From: DATBFX01 sp036558305
Lineage (GTDB): Bacteria > Chloroflexota > Chloroflexia > Thermomicrobiales > UBA6265
Assembly (NCBI GenBank): GCA_036558305.1
Contig: DATBFX010000220.1
Coordinates: forward strand, 1-21,656
DNA: 21,656 nucleotides
Reading direction: 5' to 3'
Shown here: one piece after another, positions 15,123 to 21,656 of the stretch
How positions within the stretch are numbered: the stretch's first letter is position 1
Layout: the number at the start of each line of letters is the position of its first letter
The notes under the pieces: model-generated
What the model saw: only the letters and a program-made list of their open reading frames with translations
What the model was told of the DNA's origin: nothing
Databases searched by the model: none
Made by a program: the position numbers and the translations under genes

Positions 15123-16016
15123 ATGGCGATCAACGTCGGTGTGCTGAGCCCCGGCGATATGGGCGGGGCGATCGGCGAGGTTCTCCGGGCGAACGGGGCG
15201 GGCGTGCTGACCTGTTTGCGGGGCCGGAGCGAGCGGACGCGAGCCCTGGCCGCGCAGGCAGGGATCGAGGATCGACCGAGTCTGGAGGAGTTGGTGGTCG
15301 ATTGCGATGTCCTCCTCTGCGTGCTCGTCCCGGCGCGGGCGGTCGACGTCGCCCGAGAGGTCGCGACCGCGATCCGCGCGACCAAGACGGATCTGCTCTA
15401 CGTCGATTGCAATGCCATCGCGCCGAGGACGGTACGCGAGATCGGCGAGATCGTTTCGGATGCCGGGGCGGGGGTGGCCGACGTCGGCATCGTCGGGGCG
15501 CCGCCGCGCAAGCCGGGGACCCGATTCTACGCATCCGGCCCCGGCGCCAGCGAATTCGCCGGGCTGGCCGAATACGGGCTCGACGTGCGGGTGATCGGCG
15601 ACCACATCGGTCAGGCCTCCGGCTTGAAGATGTGCTACGCGGCCCTGACGAAGGGGCTGACGGCGCTCGGGGTGGAACTGCTCCTTGCCGCGCGGTTGAT
15701 GGGGCTGGATGGGGTGTTGCGCAAGGAGCAGCGCGAATCGGTGCCCGACCTCCTGTCGAGCCTGGAGCGAGGCGTGCCGACGATGCCGCCCAAGGCCTAC
15801 CGTTGGGTCGGCGAGATGGAAGAGATCGCGACGACCTTCGCCGACGTCGGTTTGACGCCGCGCATGCTCCTGGGCGCCGCCGACGTCTATCGCCTGGTCG
15901 CGGAGACGGCGATCGGCCGCGAAACACCGGAGAATCGCGATCGGTCGCGCGGGCTCGACGGCGTCATCGCAGCGCTCGCGGACGCCGTCGACCTGGCTGC
16001 CGCGCCCGCGGATTAG
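15123..16016 (+). CDS. NAD(P)-dependent oxidoreductase of the beta-hydroxyacid dehydrogenase type with DUF1932 domain
   Basis: 297 aa. The ATG at 15123 has AGGAGG (15110-15115) 7 bases upstream, so the 13 extra in-frame codons before it are not used. The Rossmann nucleotide-binding loop is VGVLSPGDMGGAIG (5-18), the GxMGxxxG form of 6-phosphogluconate/3-hydroxyisobutyrate dehydrogenases. DCNAIAPRT (about 101-109) replaces the usual substrate-binding DxST motif, with VGIVGAPPRKPGTRFYASGP after it. The C-terminal half has GLKMCYAALTKGLTALGVELL, with the Lys in the position of the catalytic Lys of this superfamily, followed by the all-helical DUF1932 domain. Substrate unknown. The downstream phosphoesterase starts 17 bases after its stop, so both are likely on one message. 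Confidence 0.9.
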   Translation: MAINVGVLSPGDMGGAIGEVLRANGAGVLTCLRGRSERTRALAAQAGIEDRPSLEELVVDCDVLLCVLVPARAVDVAREVATAIRATKTDLLYVDCNAIAPRTVREIGEIVSDAGAGVADVGIVGAPPRKPGTRFYASGPGASEFAGLAEYGLDVRVIGDHIGQASGLKMCYAALTKGLTALGVELLLAARLMGLDGVLRKEQRESVPDLLSSLERGVPTMPPKAYRWVGEMEEIATTFADVGLTPRMLLGAADVYRLVAETAIGRETPENRDRSRGLDGVIAALADAVDLAAAPAD

Positions 16017-16033
16017 GTTCGAAGGGGTTCGAT

Positions 16034-16774
16034 ATGCGGATCGCCGTCGTCTCGGACATTCACGGCAACGCCCTGGCGCTCGACGCCCTCCTCGCCGATC
16101 TGAGCGGCGAACGCATCGAGCACGGCGTCTGCCTGGGCGACGCCATCCAGGGCGGTGCGCAGCCGGCGGCGGTGGTGGCGCGGTTGCGGGAGCTGGCGTG
16201 GCCCGTCGTGATGGGCAACGCCGACGCCTGGCTGTTGACGGGCGTGGAGACGGGTGCCCAGGGACCGCCGAGCGCGTATCAACTGGCGGTGCGTGACTGG
16301 TCGCTCGCGCAGCTCTCGGTGGACGACCGCGCGTTCATCGCCGCCTTTCGGCCGACGGTGGAATTCGACCTGCCGGGTGGAACGCCGCTGCTCTGCGCGC
16401 ACGGATCGCCGAAGTCGTTCGACGACATCATCCTTCCCGAGATGGGCGACGCCGGTGTGCTCGACCTCCTGGGCCCGACCGGCGGAGCGATCGTCTGCGG
16501 CGGTCACACGCACACGCAGCAATTCCGACCGCTGGGAGACCGCTTTTGGTTCAACCCCGGCAGCGTCGGTCTGCCATTCCGCCGCGATCTGTCCGACGAC
16601 CCGTCGCGCGTCGGGCGCTGGGCGGAGTGCGCGGTACTGACCGTCGAGGAGGACGGGCGGACCCGCCTCGAATTCCGCCGCATTCCCTACGACGTCGAGC
16701 GGTTGATCGAGTCGATCCGGGCGAGCGGTATCCCCGAGCCGGAGCGGCTGGCGGAGCGGTACCGAGTCGACTGA
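16034..16774 (+). CDS. Calcineurin-like metallophosphoesterase (YfcE/MJ0936-type phosphodiesterase)
   Basis: 246 aa from the ATG at 16034, with a GAAGGGG-type ribosome site upstream. The full metal-binding set is visible: SDIHGN (Asp8, His10), CLGDAIQGG (Asp36), MGNAD (Asn62), CAHGSP (His123) and GGHTHTQQF (157-160), followed by NPGSVGLP. This is the single-domain, cytoplasmic two-metal phosphodiesterase family, which acts on phosphodiester or phosphomonoester bonds of unknown natural substrate. The conserved blocks are intact, so it should be active. It is the second gene after the DUF1932 dehydrogenase, which may reflect shared metabolism, and it converges on ruvX with only 8 bases between the stops and no terminator visible. 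Confidence 0.95.
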   Translation: MRIAVVSDIHGNALALDALLADLSGERIEHGVCLGDAIQGGAQPAAVVARLRELAWPVVMGNADAWLLTGVETGAQGPPSAYQLAVRDWSLAQLSVDDRAFIAAFRPTVEFDLPGGTPLLCAHGSPKSFDDIILPEMGDAGVLDLLGPTGGAIVCGGHTHTQQFRPLGDRFWFNPGSVGLPFRRDLSDDPSRVGRWAECAVLTVEEDGRTRLEFRRIPYDVERLIESIRASGIPEPERLAERYRVD

Positions 16775-16782
16775 CGGCCCCG

Positions 16783-17259
16783 CTACGACCCGACCTCCGT
16801 GCGCCGCCGGCGGTTGGCTTGGGCGTCGAGGTAGCCCTGGAGCATGACGGCGGCGGCGACGGCGTCGATGCGTTCGCGGCGTTTGTCGCGCCGGGTACCG
16901 GCGGCGATCAGCGAGCGTTCGGCGATGGTGGTGGTGAGGCGTTCGTCCCAGTAGTCGAGCGGCAGGTCGAGGTCGGCGGCGAGGGCTTCGGCGTAGGCGC
17001 GGGTATCGGCAGCTTGCGGCCCCTCGCGGCCCGAGAGCCCCGACGGGAGACCGGCGACGAGGCGGGTGGCACCGAACCGGTCGAGCAACTCGCGGAACCC
17101 GGCCCGGTCACGGGGGCCGCGTTCGACGAAACCGACCGGCGACGCGATGGCGCCGAGTTCGTCGCTGACGGCGACCCCGATGCGTTTGCTGCCGACGTCG
17201 AGACCGAGGACGCGGCCGGTCGCGCGACGAGGAGCGGCGGGGGAACCATCGCTGCCCAT
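16783..17259 (-). CDS. ruvX: RuvX/YqgF: pre-16S rRNA processing nuclease / Holliday junction resolvase homologue
   Basis: 158 aa. RNase H-like fold with LGLDVGSKRIGVAVSDELG (18-36; Asp21 catalytic), VAGLPSGLSGREGPQA (68-83), YWDERLTTTIAE (103-114) and RRERIDAVAAAVMLQGYLD (127-145; Asp132). The family matures the 5' end of 16S rRNA; a resolvase role has also been suggested. The loop GLPSGLSGREG differs slightly from the more usual GLPxxxDGxxG form, with Ser for Asp. A short Ser/Pro/Arg N-terminus precedes the fold. The start ATG lies 7 bases after the stop of the upstream membrane protein gene, whose TAG is part of the GAGGTAG ribosome region, so translation is probably coupled. Third gene of the alaS transcript. 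Confidence 0.95.
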   Translation of the reverse strand: MGSDGSPAAPRRATGRVLGLDVGSKRIGVAVSDELGAIASPVGFVERGPRDRAGFRELLDRFGATRLVAGLPSGLSGREGPQAADTRAYAEALAADLDLPLDYWDERLTTTIAERSLIAAGTRRDKRRERIDAVAAAVMLQGYLDAQANRRRRTEVGS

Positions 17260-17266
17260 GCCGGCG

Positions 17267-18856
17267 CTACCTCGTCTCGACCCGAACCCGCGCCGACGAC
17301 GACGGGATACGGTGGGGCAACCAACCCGGCGCGTAGCGGATCTCGTAGCCGTCGATTCCTCCCAGCGTGGCCAGGTAGGCTTTGGCGTCCGCTTCGCTGC
17401 TCCCGGCCACGGTGTCGGCGATCTGGGTTCGGCTCTCCGGTGTCAGGGTCGCGGTCGCCGAACCGGTCACCGGGACCGTCAGCCGGACCGCCTGCGCGTT
17501 CCCTTCCGCGGCCGTCGGGTCCGAGAGTTGCACCGACGAGCGGTCGAGTTCGTACCCTGCGGGCGCCGCAGCGTTGAGCGTGTCGGCGACCCGGTCGTGC
17601 AGCTCGGTCGGGTCGTAGGCAAGACCGGTCGCCTGCGCGCTCGCCTGGACGGTCAGCGTCGGCGACGCGTCGCCGACCCGATGATCGGCGGTGAACGACG
17701 GCTCACCAAGCTGAATCGACGGGGCGAGGACGACCTGCGAGGCGCCCGGAGATTGGGCGGCTGCCTGCGCCTTGAGGGCGTCCAGGGCTTGCGCCTTCAC
17801 CGCATCGAGATCGGCCTGGGCGACGACCGCGGTCTGCTTGTCGGTGCCGCCCGCGATCGGGCCCTGGCGGTTGGAGAAGTAGACGCCGCTGGCGAGGAGG
17901 CCGCTGAGCAGACCGGTGTCGCGGTTGCCGACGGTGCCCGGTTCCAGGCAAGTCACCGCGGCCTCGCCGAATGCCGGTGCCCCCGCCTTTCCGGCCGGCA
18001 ACTCGATGGTCGCGACGACGGCGTATTTCGTGCCGGAGAGCTTGTCCTCCAATTGCGTCCCCGCTTCGACGGTGACCGGTTTGTTCGTGGGATTGCTCAG
18101 GCTCACCTTCCCCTGGGCGGTGGCGTCGCCGACCGTTTTCGTACCGGTTGCGTTGACGGTCTGCGACGTCGAGACCGGAAAACCGACGGGTGTCGCGGCG
18201 ATGGTCACATCGGCAGCGGGCGCCGCCGCGCCGGGTGCCGCGACGGCGACGCCGACGGATCGGCTGATTGCCTGGCGTTCGAGGGTAAGGACGACGGTGG
18301 CGCGGGCTAAGAAGAGGTACGCACCGAGATAGGCGAGACCAAAGACGGCAACGACCGCGACGGCGGCGATCAGACGCTGCCGCCTCGTCGTCGCGCGGAT
18401 GCGATCAGTGGCTCGGGATAACCGGGTTGGGACAGCGATTCCGCCCCATCTCCCTCTGCGGAGCTCCGGAGGCGGAGCGTCCGTTTGGGCGATCCCCTCG
18501 GCAGTGCTTTCGGCTTCCTCCGTCGCCGCCGGCTCAGGCGGCGGTGTCGTCGTCGAGGTGACGGTCTCCTGCTCGGCCGGCTCGGGTTCCGGCCCGGCGA
18601 TCGGCGCGGCGACAGGCAGTTTGAAGAGCGCGGCGAGTTGTTGCCGGAGCGGGTCGTCGGTCGCGACCGTGATGGCGATGCGATCGCGGTCGGCGGCGGC
18701 CTGGAGGGCACGGAACTCGCTGGCGGTCAAGAAGAGCGAGCTTTCGGCCGGGATTTCGAGGGCGACCGTGGTGCTCGCTGCCTTTTGCAGACGGTTGAGC
18801 ACGTCCGGCAGCGCGTCGCTCAAACCGACGGCGACGCGCGTCTGCTGGTCGGTCAT
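17267..18856 (-). CDS. Single-pass membrane protein with baseplate-J-like extracytoplasmic region
   Basis: 529 aa from the ATG at 18856; no clear ribosome site precedes it, and the in-frame region upstream belongs to an inverted repeat. Residues 1-82 form a small alpha/beta domain (VGLSDALPDVLNRLQKA, LEIPAESSLFLTASEFRALQ, AITVATDDPLRQQLAALF). A Pro/Glu/Thr linker (85-135) and basic stretch lead to one membrane helix (about 161-183). The outer part carries VSTSQTVNATGTKTVG and SLSNPTNKPVTVEAGTQLE, followed by CLEPGTVGN, the pattern of baseplate J/gp47-type beta domains that also occur in non-phage membrane proteins of Chloroflexota. No other phage gene is near, so a cell-surface role is more likely than a tail part. 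Function unknown. It sits between alaS and ruvX, and its stop nearly touches the ruvX start. Confidence 0.85.
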   Translation of the reverse strand: MTDQQTRVAVGLSDALPDVLNRLQKAASTTVALEIPAESSLFLTASEFRALQAAADRDRIAITVATDDPLRQQLAALFKLPVAAPIAGPEPEPAEQETVTSTTTPPPEPAATEEAESTAEGIAQTDAPPPELRRGRWGGIAVPTRLSRATDRIRATTRRQRLIAAVAVVAVFGLAYLGAYLFLARATVVLTLERQAISRSVGVAVAAPGAAAPAADVTIAATPVGFPVSTSQTVNATGTKTVGDATAQGKVSLSNPTNKPVTVEAGTQLEDKLSGTKYAVVATIELPAGKAGAPAFGEAAVTCLEPGTVGNRDTGLLSGLLASGVYFSNRQGPIAGGTDKQTAVVAQADLDAVKAQALDALKAQAAAQSPGASQVVLAPSIQLGEPSFTADHRVGDASPTLTVQASAQATGLAYDPTELHDRVADTLNAAAPAGYELDRSSVQLSDPTAAEGNAQAVRLTVPVTGSATATLTPESRTQIADTVAGSSEADAKAYLATLGGIDGYEIRYAPGWLPHRIPSSSARVRVETR

Positions 18857-18916
18857 GTCGGGGTTTGCAGGGTGGGGATGTCGACAGCGCGGGGGACGGA
18901 CGAAGACGTCATCCGG

Positions 18917-18993
18917 AGGGGCGCGGCATCCCCTGCCTTCGACGTGATCGCGGCGATCGTACCCGGTCGCAGGGCACGGCATGCCGCGCCCCT
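18917..18993. repeat. Inverted repeat element between alaS and the membrane protein gene
   Basis: AGGGGCGCGGCAT (18917-18929) and ATGCCGCGCCCCT (18981-18993) are exact complements 51 bases apart. Between them lies a smaller palindrome, GATCGC-G-GCGATC (18946-18958). The 190-bp gap holding it has no gene. Such a nested GC palindrome resembles short interspersed repeats of GC-rich bacteria. As RNA it would fold into a long hairpin within the alaS transcript and could lower downstream expression. Confidence 0.6.
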
Positions 18994-19046
18994 ACGACGA
19001 TTCTCCCATCGGTCACGGAGGATGCCGACGTTCACGGTGCGTCGTT

Positions 19047-21656
19047 TCAATTGCCGAGTCCGCGGCGGACGATGTCCGTCACGGAGGCGAGGGCGTCGTC
19101 GAGCTTGGAGGCGTCCTTGCCCCCCGCTTCGGCGAGTTCGGGGCGACCGCCGCCGCGCCCGTCGATCAGGGTGGCGGCCGCATTGACCACGTCGCCGGCG
19201 CGGACGCCGCGCGCGATCAGGTCGGGCGTCACCATCGAGAGCAGACTGGGGCGGCCGTCGATCACGGTACCGAGCACGATCACGCCCGATTGCAAGCGGT
19301 CGCGGAGACGGTCGCCCATCTGGCGGAGACCGTCTTTCGACTCGACCTCGACGCGCGCGGCGAGCACACGCGTCCCGTCGACGGCGACGGCGCGATCGAG
19401 CAGGTCGACGGCGCGGGCACCGGCGAGCTGACCCCGTGCCCGGCTCAACTCGCGGTCGGCCGCGCGCGACTTCTCCTGGATTGCCGCGACCTGTTCGGGG
19501 AGTTCGGACCACGGTGTCCGCAGTTCGCGGGCCAGACCCTCCAGGACTTGCTGCTGCTTGAGCATCCGCTCGACCGCCGCCGCACCGGTCAGCGCCTCGA
19601 TGCGGCGCACACCGGCGGCGACGCTGCCTTCGGACACGACGAGGAAGGGACCGATCTCGCCGGTATGGGCGACGTGGGTGCCGCCGCAGAGCTCCTTCGA
19701 GAAACCCTCGACCTCGACGACCCGGACGACGTCGCCGTACTTCTCGCCGAAGAGGGCCATCGCGCCCGTGCCGAGCGCCTTCTTGAACGGCATCGTCGTC
19801 GCGGTCACCGGCAGATCGGCGAGGACGTGCTCGTTGACGATCTCCGAAACGCGGACGACCTGCTCCGGTCGCAACGCGTCGAGACTGGTGAAGTCGAACC
19901 GGAGGCGGTCGGGCGCGACGAGCGACCCGGCCTGGTGCGTCTCTTCGCCGAGCACGATCCGCAGCGCGCGGTGGAGGAGGTGGGTCGCGGTGTGGTTGCG
20001 GACGATCGACCGGCGGCGGTCGGCGTCGATGCGGGCGTGGGCGCGTTCGCCGCCTCGCACGAATCCCTCGGCGACGGTGCCGCGGTGGACGGAGAGGTCG
20101 GGCGTCGGTTTGAACGTGTCGTCGACGTCGATGACGCCGGTCTCGGTGCGGATCGTCCCGATGTCGCCGATCTGACCGCCCGACTCGCCGTAGAACGGGG
20201 TGCGGTCGAGGACAACTTCGACGGCCTGACCCGCTTCCGCCTCCTCGAGCGGGCCGTCCGGTCCGAGCAGGGCGACGATGGTGCCGTCGGCCGCCGTTTC
20301 CGTGTAGCCGAGGAACTCGGTGCGCCGGCCGCCGTGTTCGACATAGAGCGCGGCGCGGTCGCGGCTCGCGTCCTTGAAGGCGGCTTCGCCGCGGCTGGTT
20401 GCTCGCTGGGTCGCCATCGCCCGGTCGAAACCGACTTGGTCGACCTCGATCCCTTGCTCGCGGGCGAGTTCGACGGTGAGGTCGAAGGGGAAGCCGTAGG
20501 TGTCGTAGAGCCGGAACACTTCCTCGCCGGGGAGGACGAGCGAGACGATCTCGGCGGCTCCCTCGGCGGTTGCCGCTTGCGTCAACTCGTCGACCAATGC
20601 TTGGAAGCGGCTCATGCCCATGGCGAGCGTCCGTCCGAACGACTCCTCTTCGTGGGTGAGGACGCGCTCGATTTGACCGCGGCGCTCGCGCAGCGCGGGG
20701 TAGTCGTCCCCAAACTGGTCGATGACGACGGCGGCCATCTCCGCCAGGAATGGTTTCGTGAGACCGAGTTGCCGGCCGTGCCGGATCGCGCGGCGGAGCA
20801 GGCGACGCAGCACGTAGGCGCGCCCCTCGTTGCCGGGCAGGACACCGTCGGAGATGAGGAAGGTCGAACCGCGGATGTGGTCGGCGATGACGCGGAGGGC
20901 GCGGTCGGTCTGCTCGTCGGCTCCGTAGGTCGTGCCGGCGAGGTTGGCGGCGCGTTGGATGATCCCCTGGTAGAGATCGGTGTCGTAGATCGAGCGGCCG
21001 CCCTGCATGAGTTGGACGAGACGTTCGAACCCCATGCCGGTGTCGACGTTCATCTTCGGCAGGGGAGTGCGGGCCCCGTCCGCCGCCTGGAAGAACTGCA
21101 TGAAGACGTTGTTCCAGACTTCGAGGTAGCGCTTGCTCTCGCCCGGACCGCCCTCGCCGTCGCCGAACTCCGGCCCGAGGTCGAAGTAGATCTCGGAATC
21201 GGGACCGTTCGGCCCGGTGGCGCCGACGGGGCCCCACCAGTTGTCCTCCAACCGAACGAGGCGCGATTCGGGCACGCCGATTTGGTCGCGCCAGATCGCA
21301 TAGGATTCCTCGTCCGTGGGGTGGACACTCGGGTAGAGGCGCTCCGGGTCGAAACCCATTACCTCGGTGAAGAATTCCCAGGACCAGGCGAGCGATTCCT
21401 TTTTGAAGTAGTCGCCGACCGAGAAGTTGCCGAGCATGAAGAATAAGGTGCAATGGCTCTCGTCGCCCACCTCGTCGATGTCGACGGTGCGAAAGCACTT
21501 CTGCACCGAGCAGAGCCGAACGGCGGGCGGAGCCTCCAGACCGAGGAAAAACGGCGTCATCTGCTGCATACCGGCCGTGGTGAAAAGAACGGTCGGGTCG
21601 TTGTGCGGTACGAGCGAGGAGCTCGGCAACTCGCGGTGCCCCCGCTCCTCGAAAAA
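19047..21656 (-). CDS. alaS: Alanyl-tRNA synthetase, N-terminus cut by window end
   Basis: 869 residues visible; the frame is open to the last base (FFEERGHRE before PSSSLVPHNDP), so only roughly the first 10-20 residues are missing and the TTG at 21629 is not the start. The class II catalytic core shows VLFTTAGMQQM, KCFRTVDIDEVGDESH, FFMLGNFSVGDYFKKE and NMDxGMGFERL-like VDTGMGFERLV. The editing domain has its zinc/catalytic set: NHTATHLLHRAL (near 19970-20002) and CGGTHVAHTGE (near 19663-19693). The C-terminal DHHA1/C-Ala domain ends with GGGRPELAEAGGKD. It charges tRNA-Ala and removes mischarged Ser or Gly. All motifs are intact. It is first in a transcript that continues into the baseplate-J-like gene and ruvX. 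Confidence 0.98.
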   Translation of the reverse strand, partial: FFEERGHRELPSSSLVPHNDPTVLFTTAGMQQMTPFFLGLEAPPAVRLCSVQKCFRTVDIDEVGDESHCTLFFMLGNFSVGDYFKKESLAWSWEFFTEVMGFDPERLYPSVHPTDEESYAIWRDQIGVPESRLVRLEDNWWGPVGATGPNGPDSEIYFDLGPEFGDGEGGPGESKRYLEVWNNVFMQFFQAADGARTPLPKMNVDTGMGFERLVQLMQGGRSIYDTDLYQGIIQRAANLAGTTYGADEQTDRALRVIADHIRGSTFLISDGVLPGNEGRAYVLRRLLRRAIRHGRQLGLTKPFLAEMAAVVIDQFGDDYPALRERRGQIERVLTHEEESFGRTLAMGMSRFQALVDELTQAATAEGAAEIVSLVLPGEEVFRLYDTYGFPFDLTVELAREQGIEVDQVGFDRAMATQRATSRGEAAFKDASRDRAALYVEHGGRRTEFLGYTETAADGTIVALLGPDGPLEEAEAGQAVEVVLDRTPFYGESGGQIGDIGTIRTETGVIDVDDTFKPTPDLSVHRGTVAEGFVRGGERAHARIDADRRRSIVRNHTATHLLHRALRIVLGEETHQAGSLVAPDRLRFDFTSLDALRPEQVVRVSEIVNEHVLADLPVTATTMPFKKALGTGAMALFGEKYGDVVRVVEVEGFSKELCGGTHVAHTGEIGPFLVVSEGSVAAGVRRIEALTGAAAVERMLKQQQVLEGLARELRTPWSELPEQVAAIQEKSRAADRELSRARGQLAGARAVDLLDRAVAVDGTRVLAARVEVESKDGLRQMGDRLRDRLQSGVIVLGTVIDGRPSLLSMVTPDLIARGVRAGDVVNAAATLIDGRGGGRPELAEAGGKDASKLDDALASVTDIVRRGLGN

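Noticed and set aside
17267..18856. Possible prophage tail gene because of the baseplate-J-like domain
   Set aside because: No other phage gene, integrase or attachment site is nearby, a membrane helix is present, and the gene is tied to alaS and ruvX.
18981..21446. An 821-codon open frame on the + strand opposite alaS, and another very long frame on the - strand over the same region
   Set aside because: Both are out-of-frame shadows of alaS caused by high GC content. Their translations are Arg/Asp/Gly/Val-rich with no family motifs, while the alaS frame carries every expected motif.
1..21656. CRISPR arrays, insertion sequences, tRNA or rRNA genes, integrases
   Set aside because: Looked for regularly spaced repeats, transposase motifs, terminal inverted repeats with a gene between, and tRNA-like T-loop sequences; none was found.

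Overview
This is a chromosomal window of very high GC content, with 12 confident protein genes, two genes cut by the window edges, and one short stretch of what looks like decayed coding sequence. No tRNA, rRNA, CRISPR array, transposase, integrase or phage structural cluster was found. The most likely source is a free-living bacterium of the Chloroflexota, perhaps near the Thermomicrobia. That is an inference from GC content, the style of the small secreted protein at 11248-11916, the baseplate-J-like membrane protein beside alaS and ruvX, and GC-rich palindromic intergenic repeats. It is not proven by any marker gene here.

Layout. 2-1993 (+): the C-terminal part of a long-form NfeD protein and its usual partner, a slipin/stomatin SPFH protein. 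2040-5718 (-): two quinoprotein-type beta-propeller proteins, a Tat-exported one similar to polyvinyl-alcohol dehydrogenases and a membrane-anchored one ending in a complete type-1 copper (cupredoxin) domain. 5830-6330 (-): short, frame-broken coding remnants. 6352-7587 (-): an M20 amidohydrolase. 7674-11039 (-): two multi-pass membrane proteins of GT-C glycosyltransferase type. 11248-11916 (-): a small secreted NTF2/SnoaL-like protein with its own terminator. 12114-13292 (+): an enolase-superfamily acid-sugar dehydratase. 13321-14829 (-): an unusual PP-loop ATPase with a cysteine cluster, possibly a distant relative of the peptidoglycan epimerase MurL. 15123-16774 (+): a DUF1932-type dehydrogenase followed closely by a metallophosphoesterase. 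16783-21656 (-): alaS (cut at the window end), a single-pass membrane protein with a baseplate-J-like outer region, and ruvX.

How the genes fit together. NfeD and slipin form a known membrane quality-control pair. The two propeller proteins look like extracytoplasmic oxidation machinery, and the fused cupredoxin suggests how electrons could leave. The dehydratase, the DUF1932 dehydrogenase and the amidohydrolase are scavenging or catabolic enzymes with unassigned substrates. The alaS-to-ruvX block is housekeeping and keeps an association known from other bacteria, with a membrane protein and a palindromic repeat placed between the two genes.

No clear new defence or mobile system is visible. 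The points most worth a second look are the quinoprotein-cupredoxin fusion, the PP-loop/cysteine protein, the broken coding region at 5830-6330, and the inverted repeat between alaS and the next gene.
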